Part shown: positions 1 to 5,097 of the stretch, in pieces
How positions within the stretch are numbered: position 1 is the first letter of the stretch
How the letters are laid out: each line of letters starts with the position of its first letter
Source: Chitinivibrionia bacterium
Lineage (GTDB): Bacteria; Krumholzibacteriota; Krumholzibacteriia; WVZY01
Assembly (NCBI GenBank): GCA_016208665.1
Contig: JACQXT010000005.1
Location: 2,835 to 7,931, forward strand
Reading direction: 5' to 3'
Length of the DNA: 5,097 nucleotides
Position numbers and translations under genes: made by a program
Notes under the pieces: generated by a model
Seen by the model: only the letters and a program-made list of their open reading frames with translations
The model's database searches: none
What the model was told of the DNA's origin: nothing

Positions 1-260
1 ACATGATCGATCGTAAGGTCCAAATCATAATACACGGCGTCGTAGCCGGTTTGATTCTCCGTCTGGGCTTGAACTGCGGCACTCGCGGCTGCGAAACGCT
101 CGGCCTTCTGCCGGGCAAGATCCCTTCTGAAATCGACGGGCCGCGGCCGCTGGGCATGCGACGTGAAAGGTGCGGCCAGAACGCCCAGCAGCATGGGCAA
201 TACGGCCAATCCGGGAGGGAGCATTCTCAAAGCCAGGGGTGCTCTCGTCTGCGCGTGCAT
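1..260 (-). CDS. Secreted M1-family metallopeptidase (aminopeptidase N-like), N-terminal fragment
   Basis: This is the 5' end of a minus-strand gene that runs off the left edge of the window, with 86 codons visible. The ATG at 260-258 is preceded by GAGG at 272-269 with an 8-nt spacer. The frame stays open upstream but has no other ATG, GTG or TTG before a TAG near 380, so this start is well supported. Residues 1-36 look like a signal peptide: an Arg-containing N-region, a hydrophobic stretch (GLAVLPMLLGVLAAPF) and an S-H-A cleavage site before Gln37. A charged, Ala-rich spacer follows (about 38-70). From residue 73 the protein reads YDAVYYDLDLTID, which resembles the first beta strand of the M1 peptidase N-terminal domain, usually written YDV-x-x-YDLxLxID. 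Those enzymes are zinc aminopeptidases. The HExxH zinc site would lie outside the window, so activity cannot be confirmed. The export signal places the product in the periplasm, outer membrane or outside the cell. Another secreted protein with a similar opening strand is possible. Confidence 0.62.
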   Translation of the reverse strand, partial: MHAQTRAPLALRMLPPGLAVLPMLLGVLAAPFTSHAQRPRPVDFRRDLARQKAERFAAASAAVQAQTENQTGYDAVYYDLDLTIDH

Positions 261-316
261 GGTTCGGACCTCGATTCGGCTGACATTCGGATTCGGTGCG
301 GCGGCCGGCTCTTTCG

Positions 317-326
317 GAACCGGTTC
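317..326. repeat. 10-bp perfect palindrome in the leader of the secreted peptidase gene
   Basis: GAACCGGTTC is its own reverse complement. It lies inside the predicted 5' leader of the minus-strand gene, flanked by GCCGGC hexamers at 304-309, 334-339 and 363-368. It could be a protein-binding site or an RNA hairpin with little loop, but in GC-rich DNA it may be fortuitous. Confidence 0.3.
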
Positions 327-392
327 GGCATCGGCCGGCGGCGCTGAGAGAAGCCGCGCCGAGCCGGCCGAGAACTGTGACTAATTAACGTA

Positions 393-421
393 ATTATAAC
401 ATGTTAAAACCGCATTCGCAA
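393..421 (-). promoter_or_regulatory. Sigma-70-type promoter for the minus-strand secreted peptidase gene
   Basis: On the minus strand, TTGCGA (421-416, four of six consensus bases) is followed after exactly 17 bp by a perfect TATAAT (398-393). Transcription would start near 386, giving a 5' leader of about 125 nt before the ATG at 260. The promoter sits in the most AT-rich part of the intergenic region. No experimental evidence is available. Confidence 0.6.
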
Positions 422-428
422 GAGCGAA
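415..428. promoter_or_regulatory. Inverted repeat TTCGC-N4-GCGAA overlapping the minus-strand -35 box
   Basis: The half-sites TTCGC (415-419) and GCGAA (424-428) are perfect inverted copies separated by AAGA. They cover the -35 element of the minus-strand promoter, which is where a repressor operator would be expected. The same half-sites recur fused as TTCGCGAA at 496-503. The operator role is an inference from position and symmetry. Confidence 0.3.
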
Positions 429-454
429 CGAACATTCCCACCATCTCATATCGC

Positions 455-484
455 TTGCCAACAACCCTCAAGATATGCAAAAAT
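455..484 (+). promoter_or_regulatory. Weak candidate promoter for the aminotransferase-transketolase unit
   Basis: TTGCCA (455-460) matches five of six -35 consensus positions. After 18 bp it is followed by AAAAAT (479-484), a poor -10 match. Transcription would begin about 60 nt upstream of the aminotransferase start. Nothing better is visible on the plus strand between 261 and 540. Confidence 0.28.
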
Positions 485-487
485 AGC

Positions 488-505
488 TGTTCTACTTCGC
501 GAACA
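488..505. promoter_or_regulatory. Inverted repeat TGTTC-N8-GAACA, possible operator
   Basis: TGTTC at 488-492 and GAACA at 501-505 are perfect inverted copies around an 8-bp centre, and the inner bases also make the palindrome TTCGCGAA (496-503). The element lies between the candidate plus-strand -10 and the ribosome binding site, a common place for a repressor to act. It would suit a dimeric helix-turn-helix regulator, but none is encoded in the window. Confidence 0.33.
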
Positions 506-534
506 TTTTGTGGATTCGGCAGATCAACTATCCA

Positions 535-540
535 GGGAGG
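535..540 (+). promoter_or_regulatory. Ribosome binding site of the aminotransferase gene
   Basis: GGGAGG ends 8 nt before the ATG at 549. This decides the start over the in-frame GTG at 510, which has no purine-rich tract in front of it and would add 13 residues not typical of the family. Confidence 0.75.
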
Positions 541-548
541 ATGCGCAT

Positions 549-1847
549 ATGGGTCACCTAGCGGACAGGATCAAGAGCCTCGGAACGGAAAACGCATTCA
601 AGATCGGAGACGATATCAAGCGGTGCGTCGAGATGGGGAAGACGGTCATCAAGCTCAATCTCGGCGAACCGGATTTCAACAGCGCCGAGAATATCAACAA
701 GGTCGCCATCGAGAACATCAACGCCGGCAATTCGCACTATACCGATCCGCAGGGAATCCTTCCGCTGCGCGAGAGCATCGCCCGGCACGTGAGCGCGACG
801 CGCGGCATCAACGTCGATCCGCGGAGAGTCGTGGTAACCACCGGCGCCAAGCCTCCCATTTCATACAGCATGTTGACCCACGTCAATCCGGGGGACGAGG
901 TGATCTACCCGAGCCCGGGATTCCCCATATATGAATCATGGGTGACGTTCGTCGGGGCCGTTCCGGTGCCTCTGCACCTGGAGGAACGGAAGAACTTCCG
1001 CTTCGACGCGGGCGATATCGAGCGGCTCATCACTCCCAAGACGAAGCTGTTGATCATCAATTCTCCGTCCAACCCGACGGGCGGCGTGCTCACCCGGGGC
1101 GATCTCGAGGATATCGCGCGCGTGGTGAAGAAAAAGACCGCTCCCGGGTTCCGCGTTTATTCGGACGAAGTGTATGAGGACATTATTTTCGACGGCAAGA
1201 AACACGAGAGCATCGCGTCCATCGAAGGAATGGCGGAACGGACGATCCTCGTCAGCGGCCATTCGAAATCGTACGCCATGACCGGCTGGCGCCTCGGCTA
1301 TGCCATTCTGCCCTCGGAGGAAGAGACGATGGTCTTCCGCCAATTGAACATCAATATCATTTCCTGCACGCCGCCGTTCATACAGGCCGCAGGCAAGCAG
1401 GCGCTCGACGGCGCGGAGAACACCGGGATCGTCGCGGCCATGGGAAGGGAATTTCAAAAGAGGCGCGACGTCGTTGTGGACGCTCTCAACGCCGTCGACG
1501 GGATCGCCTGCCAGAAGCCCGAAGGGGCATTCTATGTATTCCCCAACATCGGAGGAGCATGCACGAAGCTCGGGATCGTCGACTTCTATGGGAAGCTCGA
1601 TCCCTCGGTGAGGAAAAAATCGAGTCCGTCCACCATCTTCCAGATGTTCCTGCTCTATGAACACGGAGTGGCGACTATGGACCGTCCTTCATTCGGGCGC
1701 ATCGGAAGCGAGGGTAAGCATTTCTTGCGGCTCTCGACGGCCGCCGATATGGAATCGCTCAAGGAAGGGATACGGAGGATCGAAGCCGCAACACGCGACA
1801 CGGAAGGGTGCGCTCGCTTCATGAAGGCAGGGGCCCACCTGTACTAA
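549..1847 (+). CDS. Class I/II PLP-dependent aminotransferase (aspartate aminotransferase-like)
   Basis: The product is a complete 432-residue fold-type I transaminase. It moves an amino group between an amino acid and a 2-oxo acid using pyridoxal phosphate in the cytoplasm. Visible motifs in order are LNLGEPDF (36-43), the Tyr64 region HYTDPQG (63-69), PSNPTGG with cofactor-contacting Asn175 (173-179), Asp206 and Tyr209 in YSDEVYE, Lys240 in SGHSKSYAMTGWRLGY (the Schiff-base lysine), Arg248, PEGAFYVFPNI (324-334) and Arg394 in FLRLSTA, the likely substrate-carboxylate arginine. The segment HVNPGDEVIYPSPGFPIYESW (111-131) fits the broad aspartate/aromatic aminotransferase subgroup. The protein is longer than the usual ~390-400 residues because of an insert at about 335-362 and a short C-terminal extension after about 415. 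It has no signal peptide. The transketolase gene begins 57 bp downstream on the same strand, so co-transcription is likely. The fold and cofactor are certain, but the substrate (Asp, Ala, aromatic or other) cannot be read from sequence alone. Confidence 0.93.
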   Translation: MGHLADRIKSLGTENAFKIGDDIKRCVEMGKTVIKLNLGEPDFNSAENINKVAIENINAGNSHYTDPQGILPLRESIARHVSATRGINVDPRRVVVTTGAKPPISYSMLTHVNPGDEVIYPSPGFPIYESWVTFVGAVPVPLHLEERKNFRFDAGDIERLITPKTKLLIINSPSNPTGGVLTRGDLEDIARVVKKKTAPGFRVYSDEVYEDIIFDGKKHESIASIEGMAERTILVSGHSKSYAMTGWRLGYAILPSEEETMVFRQLNINIISCTPPFIQAAGKQALDGAENTGIVAAMGREFQKRRDVVVDALNAVDGIACQKPEGAFYVFPNIGGACTKLGIVDFYGKLDPSVRKKSSPSTIFQMFLLYEHGVATMDRPSFGRIGSEGKHFLRLSTAADMESLKEGIRRIEAATRDTEGCARFMKAGAHLY

Positions 1848-1892
1848 CGATTCGCTTTACATTTTATGGTGCGTATACAATCCGGCTCGCGA

Positions 1893-1898
1893 AAGGAG
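1893..1898 (+). promoter_or_regulatory. Ribosome binding site of the transketolase gene
   Basis: AAGGAG lies 6 nt before the ATG at 1905. This favours that start over the in-frame ATG at 1866, which has no Shine-Dalgarno match and would add 13 residues unlike a transketolase N-terminus. Confidence 0.75.
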
Positions 1899-1904
1899 CA
1901 GAGT

Positions 1905-4283
1905 ATGGGATTAACATTCGGACCGCGCAGGGGCGTCTACATCGATATCGGCACGGAGCTCACACGGAACGGGAACCCGCTTTCGGCGGAGGAACTGAAG
2001 GATTTCGAGACGCTCGATCTCATCTATCGTTCGCTGTGCGGCCTTATGTACAACTATGTTCCCCTGTCGGGCCATCCCGGCGGATCGATATCGTCCGGCA
2101 GGTTCGTCGCCGCGATACTCTTCGATGCCCTTGATTACGATGTCGCCGATCCGGAACGGAAGGACGCGGACATCATTTCGTACGCCGCGGGGCACAAAGC
2201 GCTGGGTCTCTATGCGATGTGGGCGCTACGCAATGAAATCGTCAGGATCGGCGCTCCCCAGGCGCTCCCGTCGGATGTTCGTTATCAGCTCCGGCTGGAA
2301 GATTTGCTGGGATTCCGGCGCAATCCGACGACGAAGACGCCCCTATTCAGGAAATTCAAGGCCAAAGCCCTCGACGGACATCCAACGCCGTCCACGCCTT
2401 TCGTACGGCTCTCCACGGGGGCATCCGGCGTCGGAGTCGCGACGTCCCTCGGCCTCGCGTTCGGCGCCCTGGATTACTACGGCGATAACGCTCCCCGGGT
2501 TCACGTCGTCGAAGGAGAAGGCGGCATGACGCCGGGCCGCGTCGGCGAGGCGTTCGCCGCGGCGGGAACGGCGTCGTTGAAGAATGCGATCATCCACATC
2601 GATTGGAACCAGGCGTCCATCGACAGCAACCGCGTATGCCGGGACGGGGAAGTCCCCGGCGACTATGTGCAATGGACGCCCGCCGAGTTTGCGTATCTGC
2701 ACGATTGGAATGTCGTCTTCGTGCCCGATGGAAGAGACTTCCAGCAGATCGTCGCCGCGCAGCGGAAGGCGAGAGGACTCGATAACGGGCAGCCGACGGC
2801 CATCGTGTACAGGACGACAAAAGGATGGAAATACGGGATTGAGGGGAAAGCCTCCCACGGCGCCGGGCACAAGCTTTGCTCCGAAGGATTCTACGAAGCG
2901 GTTCGACCGCTGCTCGATCTCACGGGGGCGGCGCTGCCGGCGTGCGAATCCGGCTGCCAGCGCTGCGAGGGCGGGAACAAGCCGGACGTCGTCGAAGCGT
3001 GCTGCTATGAAGCGCTGCTGGTCGTTCGAAAGGCGCTCGAAGGCAACCACCTTCGGGTCCGCGATCTCGCCGGCCGCCTGCTCGGAGCGCGCGACAGGCT
3101 CGACGCGCTTTCCCGCAAACCGCGAACCGACGCTCCGGACGTCGGCGCCGTCTTCGAGGCGGCCGGGAAGAACGCGAAAAAGATACCCGATGATCTGGTG
3201 CTCGCGCCCGGGACCCAGACCACGCTTCGCGGAGAACTGGGCCGCGTTCTCAACCACTACAACAAGCTCAGCGGGGGCTCCATATTCGCGGCGGCGGCCG
3301 ATCTGCTCGGATCGACGAGCGTTCTCACCGCCGGAAAGGGATTTCCCGAGGGATACTACAATTCCGCCGCGAATCCCGGGTCGCGGATCCTGTCCATAGG
3401 CGGCATCTGCGAGGACGCCATGTCGGGCGTGCTCGCCGGCATGTCGACCTACGGGCGCCATATCGGGGCGGGATCGTCCTATGGGGCGTTTATTGCGGCG
3501 CTCGGCCATATCGCGTCCCGTCTGCACGCGATCGGAAATCAGGCGAAGCATGAAGTGTTCGGCTCCCCCTATCAACCGTTCGTCCTCATCTGCGCGCATG
3601 CGGGCGTGAAAACGGGCGAGGACGGCCCGACGCACGCCGATCCGCAGCCGCTGCAGCTCCTGCAGGAGAATTTTCCCTTGGGAACGATGATTACACTCAC
3701 GCCGTGGGATCCGCAGGAGTTGTGGGTGCTCATGACGGCCGCGCTCGCGAAGAGGCCGTGCATCATCGCGCCGTTCGTCACACGGCCCCCTGAAACCGTC
3801 GTCGACCGTGCATCGCTGGGATTCGCTCCCGTCGCCGCCGCCGCCAAGGGGCTCTACAAACTCAGCGCCGCCAAGCGGAAACGACCCGACGGCGCGATCG
3901 TAATACAGGGAAGCGAAGTTGCGTACGCGTTCATCGAGGTCGCGCTGCCGCTGCTCGAGCGGGAGGGAATAGACCTCGACGTGTACTACGTTTCGAGCGC
4001 CGAGCTGTTCGACATGCTGCCCCGAAAGCAGCAGGAAGCACTGTTCCCGCCTTCGGCTGCGGATAGAGCGATGGGCATCACCGGATTCACGCTTCCCACG
4101 ATGCACCGCTGGATTCGATCCGAGCGCGGCCTCGCGCATACGATGCACCCATTCCAGAAGGGGCGCTTTCTGGGAAGCGGGCAAGCCCACATGGTGCTCG
4201 AAGAGGCGGGGCTCGACGGGCGGAGCCAATTCAAGAGGATCGTGCAGTATGTGAAGGATCGGCGGCGAGGATGCTTTCCCTGA
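1905..4283 (+). CDS. Transketolase-family thiamine-diphosphate enzyme, long divergent form
   Basis: The product is a complete 792-residue protein with the three-part transketolase architecture. Transketolases move two-carbon ketol units between sugar phosphates in the non-oxidative pentose phosphate pathway, in the cytoplasm. In the N-terminal PP domain (about 35-330) I see SGHPGGSIS with His57, AGHK with His97, TGASGVGVATSLG (171-183), the cofactor motif G204-E205-G206 with Asn235 thirty residues on, and KASHG with His318. The Pyr domain (about 445-625) has ICEDAMSG with Glu503, the catalytic glutamate position, and GEDGPTHADPQ with His577. The C-terminal domain ends in KGRFLGSG (752-759), matching the usual end of the family. 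It differs from ordinary transketolases of about 620-670 residues in four ways: a ~110-residue linker (335-445) with Cys347, 351, 354, 366 and 367; Glu for Asp in the GDG motif; Pro210 where classical enzymes have a conserved Glu; and GHK instead of GHG. Family membership is secure, but the donor and acceptor sugars are not. It is probably expressed with the upstream aminotransferase. Confidence 0.9.
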   Translation: MGLTFGPRRGVYIDIGTELTRNGNPLSAEELKDFETLDLIYRSLCGLMYNYVPLSGHPGGSISSGRFVAAILFDALDYDVADPERKDADIISYAAGHKALGLYAMWALRNEIVRIGAPQALPSDVRYQLRLEDLLGFRRNPTTKTPLFRKFKAKALDGHPTPSTPFVRLSTGASGVGVATSLGLAFGALDYYGDNAPRVHVVEGEGGMTPGRVGEAFAAAGTASLKNAIIHIDWNQASIDSNRVCRDGEVPGDYVQWTPAEFAYLHDWNVVFVPDGRDFQQIVAAQRKARGLDNGQPTAIVYRTTKGWKYGIEGKASHGAGHKLCSEGFYEAVRPLLDLTGAALPACESGCQRCEGGNKPDVVEACCYEALLVVRKALEGNHLRVRDLAGRLLGARDRLDALSRKPRTDAPDVGAVFEAAGKNAKKIPDDLVLAPGTQTTLRGELGRVLNHYNKLSGGSIFAAAADLLGSTSVLTAGKGFPEGYYNSAANPGSRILSIGGICEDAMSGVLAGMSTYGRHIGAGSSYGAFIAALGHIASRLHAIGNQAKHEVFGSPYQPFVLICAHAGVKTGEDGPTHADPQPLQLLQENFPLGTMITLTPWDPQELWVLMTAALAKRPCIIAPFVTRPPETVVDRASLGFAPVAAAAKGLYKLSAAKRKRPDGAIVIQGSEVAYAFIEVALPLLEREGIDLDVYYVSSAELFDMLPRKQQEALFPPSAADRAMGITGFTLPTMHRWIRSERGLAHTMHPFQKGRFLGSGQAHMVLEEAGLDGRSQFKRIVQYVKDRRRGCFP

Positions 4284-4291
4284 AGCATTGA

Positions 4292-4309
4292 GCGCGCGGT
4301 CCGGCGCGC
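4292..4309. terminator. GC-rich hairpin between convergent genes, possible weak terminator
   Basis: GCGCGC (4292-4297) can pair with GCGCGC (4304-4309) around a 6-nt loop, in the 52-bp gap between the transketolase stop and the stop of the converging minus-strand gene. An outer inverted repeat, CTGAAGC (4280-4286) with GCTTCAG (4333-4339), overlaps both stop codons. There is no T-run on either side, so it is not a classical intrinsic terminator. Its role as a shared transcription end is inferred from position. Confidence 0.3.
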
Positions 4310-4335
4310 GCGGATACGGATCTGCAAGCGCCGCT

Positions 4336-4554
4336 TCAGCGGATCAGCACCATCTTGCGCGTCAGCGTCGTACCTCCAACCCTCATGCGGCACAGGTAAA
4401 CGCCGGAAGCGACGGCATTGCCCTGGAAATCCTTTCCGTCCCAGGAGACTTCCTTGGAGCCGAATTCGAGGCGATCGTCGAGGAGTGCCGCGACGAGCTT
4501 TCCCTCCAGGTCGTAGACGGACAGGTTGACATGCTCCCCGCCGGAGATCGGAAG
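4336..4554 (-). other. Out-of-frame FlgD-like / T9SS-type C-terminal domain of the secreted repeat protein
   Basis: In a different minus-strand frame from the repeats, 72 residues run from LPISGGEHV to a TGA at 4338-4336. They show the hallmarks of the FlgD-like immunoglobulin fold used as a C-terminal sorting tail: VYDLEGKLV (13-21), VSWDGKDFQGNAVASGVYLCRM (36-57) and a final TRKMVLIR. In FCB-group bacteria such tails accompany type IX secretion or cell-surface attachment. The frame has no start of its own, and its natural N-terminal partner is a protein like the repeat region upstream. The first beta strand usually seen before it (an NPFNPxTxIxFxLP-like linker) is absent, which suggests that sequence is missing at the join. 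Confidence 0.75.
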
Positions 4555-5097
4555 AGCACGGCGACGGGAAGTCCGAGCACGCCGTGGGCGTTTATATGTT
4601 GGGCGAAGATGTTGTAGTTATCGCCGTTTCTGTAATCGACCCACGCGAGGATAGCACCGCTCACGAAATGAAGGTCGGATACGAGCACCGGGCCGGTTTG
4701 GCCGTTCGAGGCGGTGCAAACGGCTATGGCGTTCGTGTTCCATTGTATGTCGCCGTCCGGATCGATTCGCTGGGCGTATATGTCGTTTTCGCCGCCGTTT
4801 CTCGTGTCCTCCCATGCGATGATGGCGCCGCCGGCGTCATCCGCGATCATGACGGGCGCTCTTGTTCCTACCAGCGACTGGACGCAGACGACGGGGATGC
4901 CGTTCGCAGCCCACCGAGCCGTTCCGTTTTCGGCGATGCGCTGCGCGTAGATATCGCAGCCGGCGGGAACCGTTCGGTGATCCGACCACGCGATGATCGC
5001 TCCCCCCGCTCCGTCGGCGCCTAATTTTTGCGAATCCTGCTTGTCGGTATCCGTGCAGACCGCTATCCCCGAGGCGTTCCACAGCGGCGCACCGTCG
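4383..5097 (-). CDS. Secreted repeat protein, C-terminal part, as read before and through the frame break
   Basis: This minus-strand frame enters from the right edge and is open for 237 codons plus a stop. Residues down to about 4560 form three tandem repeats with the signature GxxxW..NGIAVCT...GGAIIAW.D.R...DIYAQRI. Such repeats are common in secreted and cell-surface proteins of FCB-group bacteria, where they probably fold as beta-propeller-like blades. No enzymatic motif is visible, and the true start lies outside the window. After GVLGLPVA the frame runs into VLFRS (4559-4545) and then into low-complexity Ser/Arg residues, which is not a believable protein end. The believable continuation is in another frame (4336-4554). 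The last ~60 residues of this frame are therefore spurious, and the gene as shown is either frameshifted or misassembled. Convergent with the transketolase gene, it is unlikely to be functionally linked to it. Confidence 0.7.
   Translation of the reverse strand, partial: DGAPLWNASGIAVCTDTDKQDSQKLGADGAGGAIIAWSDHRTVPAGCDIYAQRIAENGTARWAANGIPVVCVQSLVGTRAPVMIADDAGGAIIAWEDTRNGGENDIYAQRIDPDGDIQWNTNAIAVCTASNGQTGPVLVSDLHFVSGAILAWVDYRNGDNYNIFAQHINAHGVLGLPVAVLFRSPAGSMSTCPSTTWRESSSRHSSTIASNSAPRKSPGTERISRAMPSLPAFTCAA
4545..4559 (+). other. 15-base match to the Illumina TruSeq adapter start at a frame break (probable assembly artefact)
   Basis: The plus strand reads AGATCGGAAGAGCAC, identical to the first 15 bases of the standard Illumina TruSeq read-1 adapter, after which the sequence departs from the adapter. 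On the minus strand it encodes V-L-F-R-S, exactly where the repeat protein leaves its sensible frame. Both the identity and the position suggest residual adapter in a chimeric read or join. Confidence 0.7.
4584..5093 (-). repeat. Three tandem repeats of about 57 residues (56, 57 and 57)
   Basis: The units are at 5093-4926, 4925-4755 and 4754-4584. Each opens GxxxW, continues with (N/S)(G/A)I(A/P)V and a Cys, has (A/S)GAI(I/L)AW(S/E/V)D at the centre and ends with (D/N)I(Y/F)AQ(R/H)I plus a three-residue turn. Further units very likely lie to the right of the window. The DNA copies have diverged, so these are protein-level repeats rather than recent duplications. Confidence 0.8.

Noticed and set aside
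261..380. N-terminal extension of the minus-strand peptidase into the open Ala/Pro-rich frame upstream of 260
   Set aside because: No ATG, GTG or TTG occurs in that frame before the stop, and a signal peptide with its own ribosome binding site begins at 260.
395..400. TATAAC on the plus strand as a -10 box for the aminotransferase
   Set aside because: No -35-like hexamer lies 16-18 bp upstream, and the same bases form the perfect minus-strand TATAAT.
510..548. GTG start giving a 13-residue longer aminotransferase
   Set aside because: It has no Shine-Dalgarno sequence, while the ATG at 549 has GGGAGG at ideal spacing.
936..1664. A 242-codon minus-strand open frame opposite the aminotransferase
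   Set aside because: It is a shadow frame of a strongly supported gene, with no motif and no ribosome binding site that I could see.
1856..1881. TTTACA and TACAAT between the two central genes as an internal promoter
   Set aside because: The spacing is only 14 bp, too short for a sigma-70 promoter.
1866..1904. Upstream ATG giving a 13-residue longer transketolase
   Set aside because: There is no Shine-Dalgarno sequence before 1866, while AAGGAG precedes 1905 by 6 nt.
2943..2966. C-x3-C-x2-C resembling a radical SAM iron-sulfur motif
   Set aside because: It lies in the linker of a thiamine enzyme with no radical SAM barrel around it. At most it is an unrelated metal site.
2343..4229. A 628-codon open frame on the minus strand opposite the transketolase gene
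   Set aside because: It is a mirror of a GC-rich coding sequence. Its translation is Arg-rich and has no recognisable domain, while the plus strand encodes an unmistakable transketolase.
1905..4283. Identification as phosphoketolase because of the ~790-residue length
   Set aside because: Phosphoketolase hallmark segments such as GGELGY-type and GHGGPG motifs are absent. The SGHPGG, GEDGPTH and ICEDAM motifs are those of transketolase, and the extra length lies in the linker.

Overview
The window reads as a piece of a GC-rich bacterial genome, probably from a metagenome. It carries two complete genes in the middle and two incomplete secreted-protein genes at the edges. The edge genes are a signal-peptide protein that begins like an M1 aminopeptidase, and a repeat protein ending in a FlgD-like/T9SS-type C-terminal domain. 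That combination is typical of the FCB group (Bacteroidota, Fibrobacterota and relatives) and nearby uncultured phyla. This placement is an inference from protein style, since there is no rRNA or marker gene here.

Layout. Positions 1-260 (minus strand) hold the first 86 codons of the putative secreted M1-family peptidase. Positions 261-548 are a divergent intergenic region with a near-consensus sigma-70 promoter for the minus-strand gene, a weak candidate promoter for the plus-strand genes and several inverted repeats. Positions 549-1847 (plus) encode a complete class I PLP-dependent aminotransferase of 432 residues. Positions 1905-4283 (plus), 57 bp downstream, encode a complete but divergent 792-residue transketolase with an enlarged, cysteine-containing linker and a GEG variant of the thiamine-diphosphate motif. 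Positions 4284-4335 are a short convergent gap with a GC-rich hairpin. Positions 4336-5097 (minus) hold the C-terminal part of a secreted protein made of about 57-residue tandem repeats, whose FlgD-like tail lies in a different frame from the repeats.

The aminotransferase and transketolase are co-directional and closely spaced, each with a good Shine-Dalgarno sequence, so they probably form one transcription unit. Both act on small central metabolites, amino/keto acids and sugar phosphates respectively. The sequence does not say which pathway they share.

The most consequential observation is at 4545-4559. The frame break in the repeat protein coincides exactly with 15 bases identical to the start of the standard Illumina TruSeq adapter (AGATCGGAAGAGCAC). 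The linker strand normally found before a FlgD-like domain is also missing there. This points to a chimeric assembly join rather than a real gene lesion, so the linkage of 4560-5097 to the rest of the window should not be trusted until checked. I saw no tRNA, rRNA, CRISPR array or insertion sequence.
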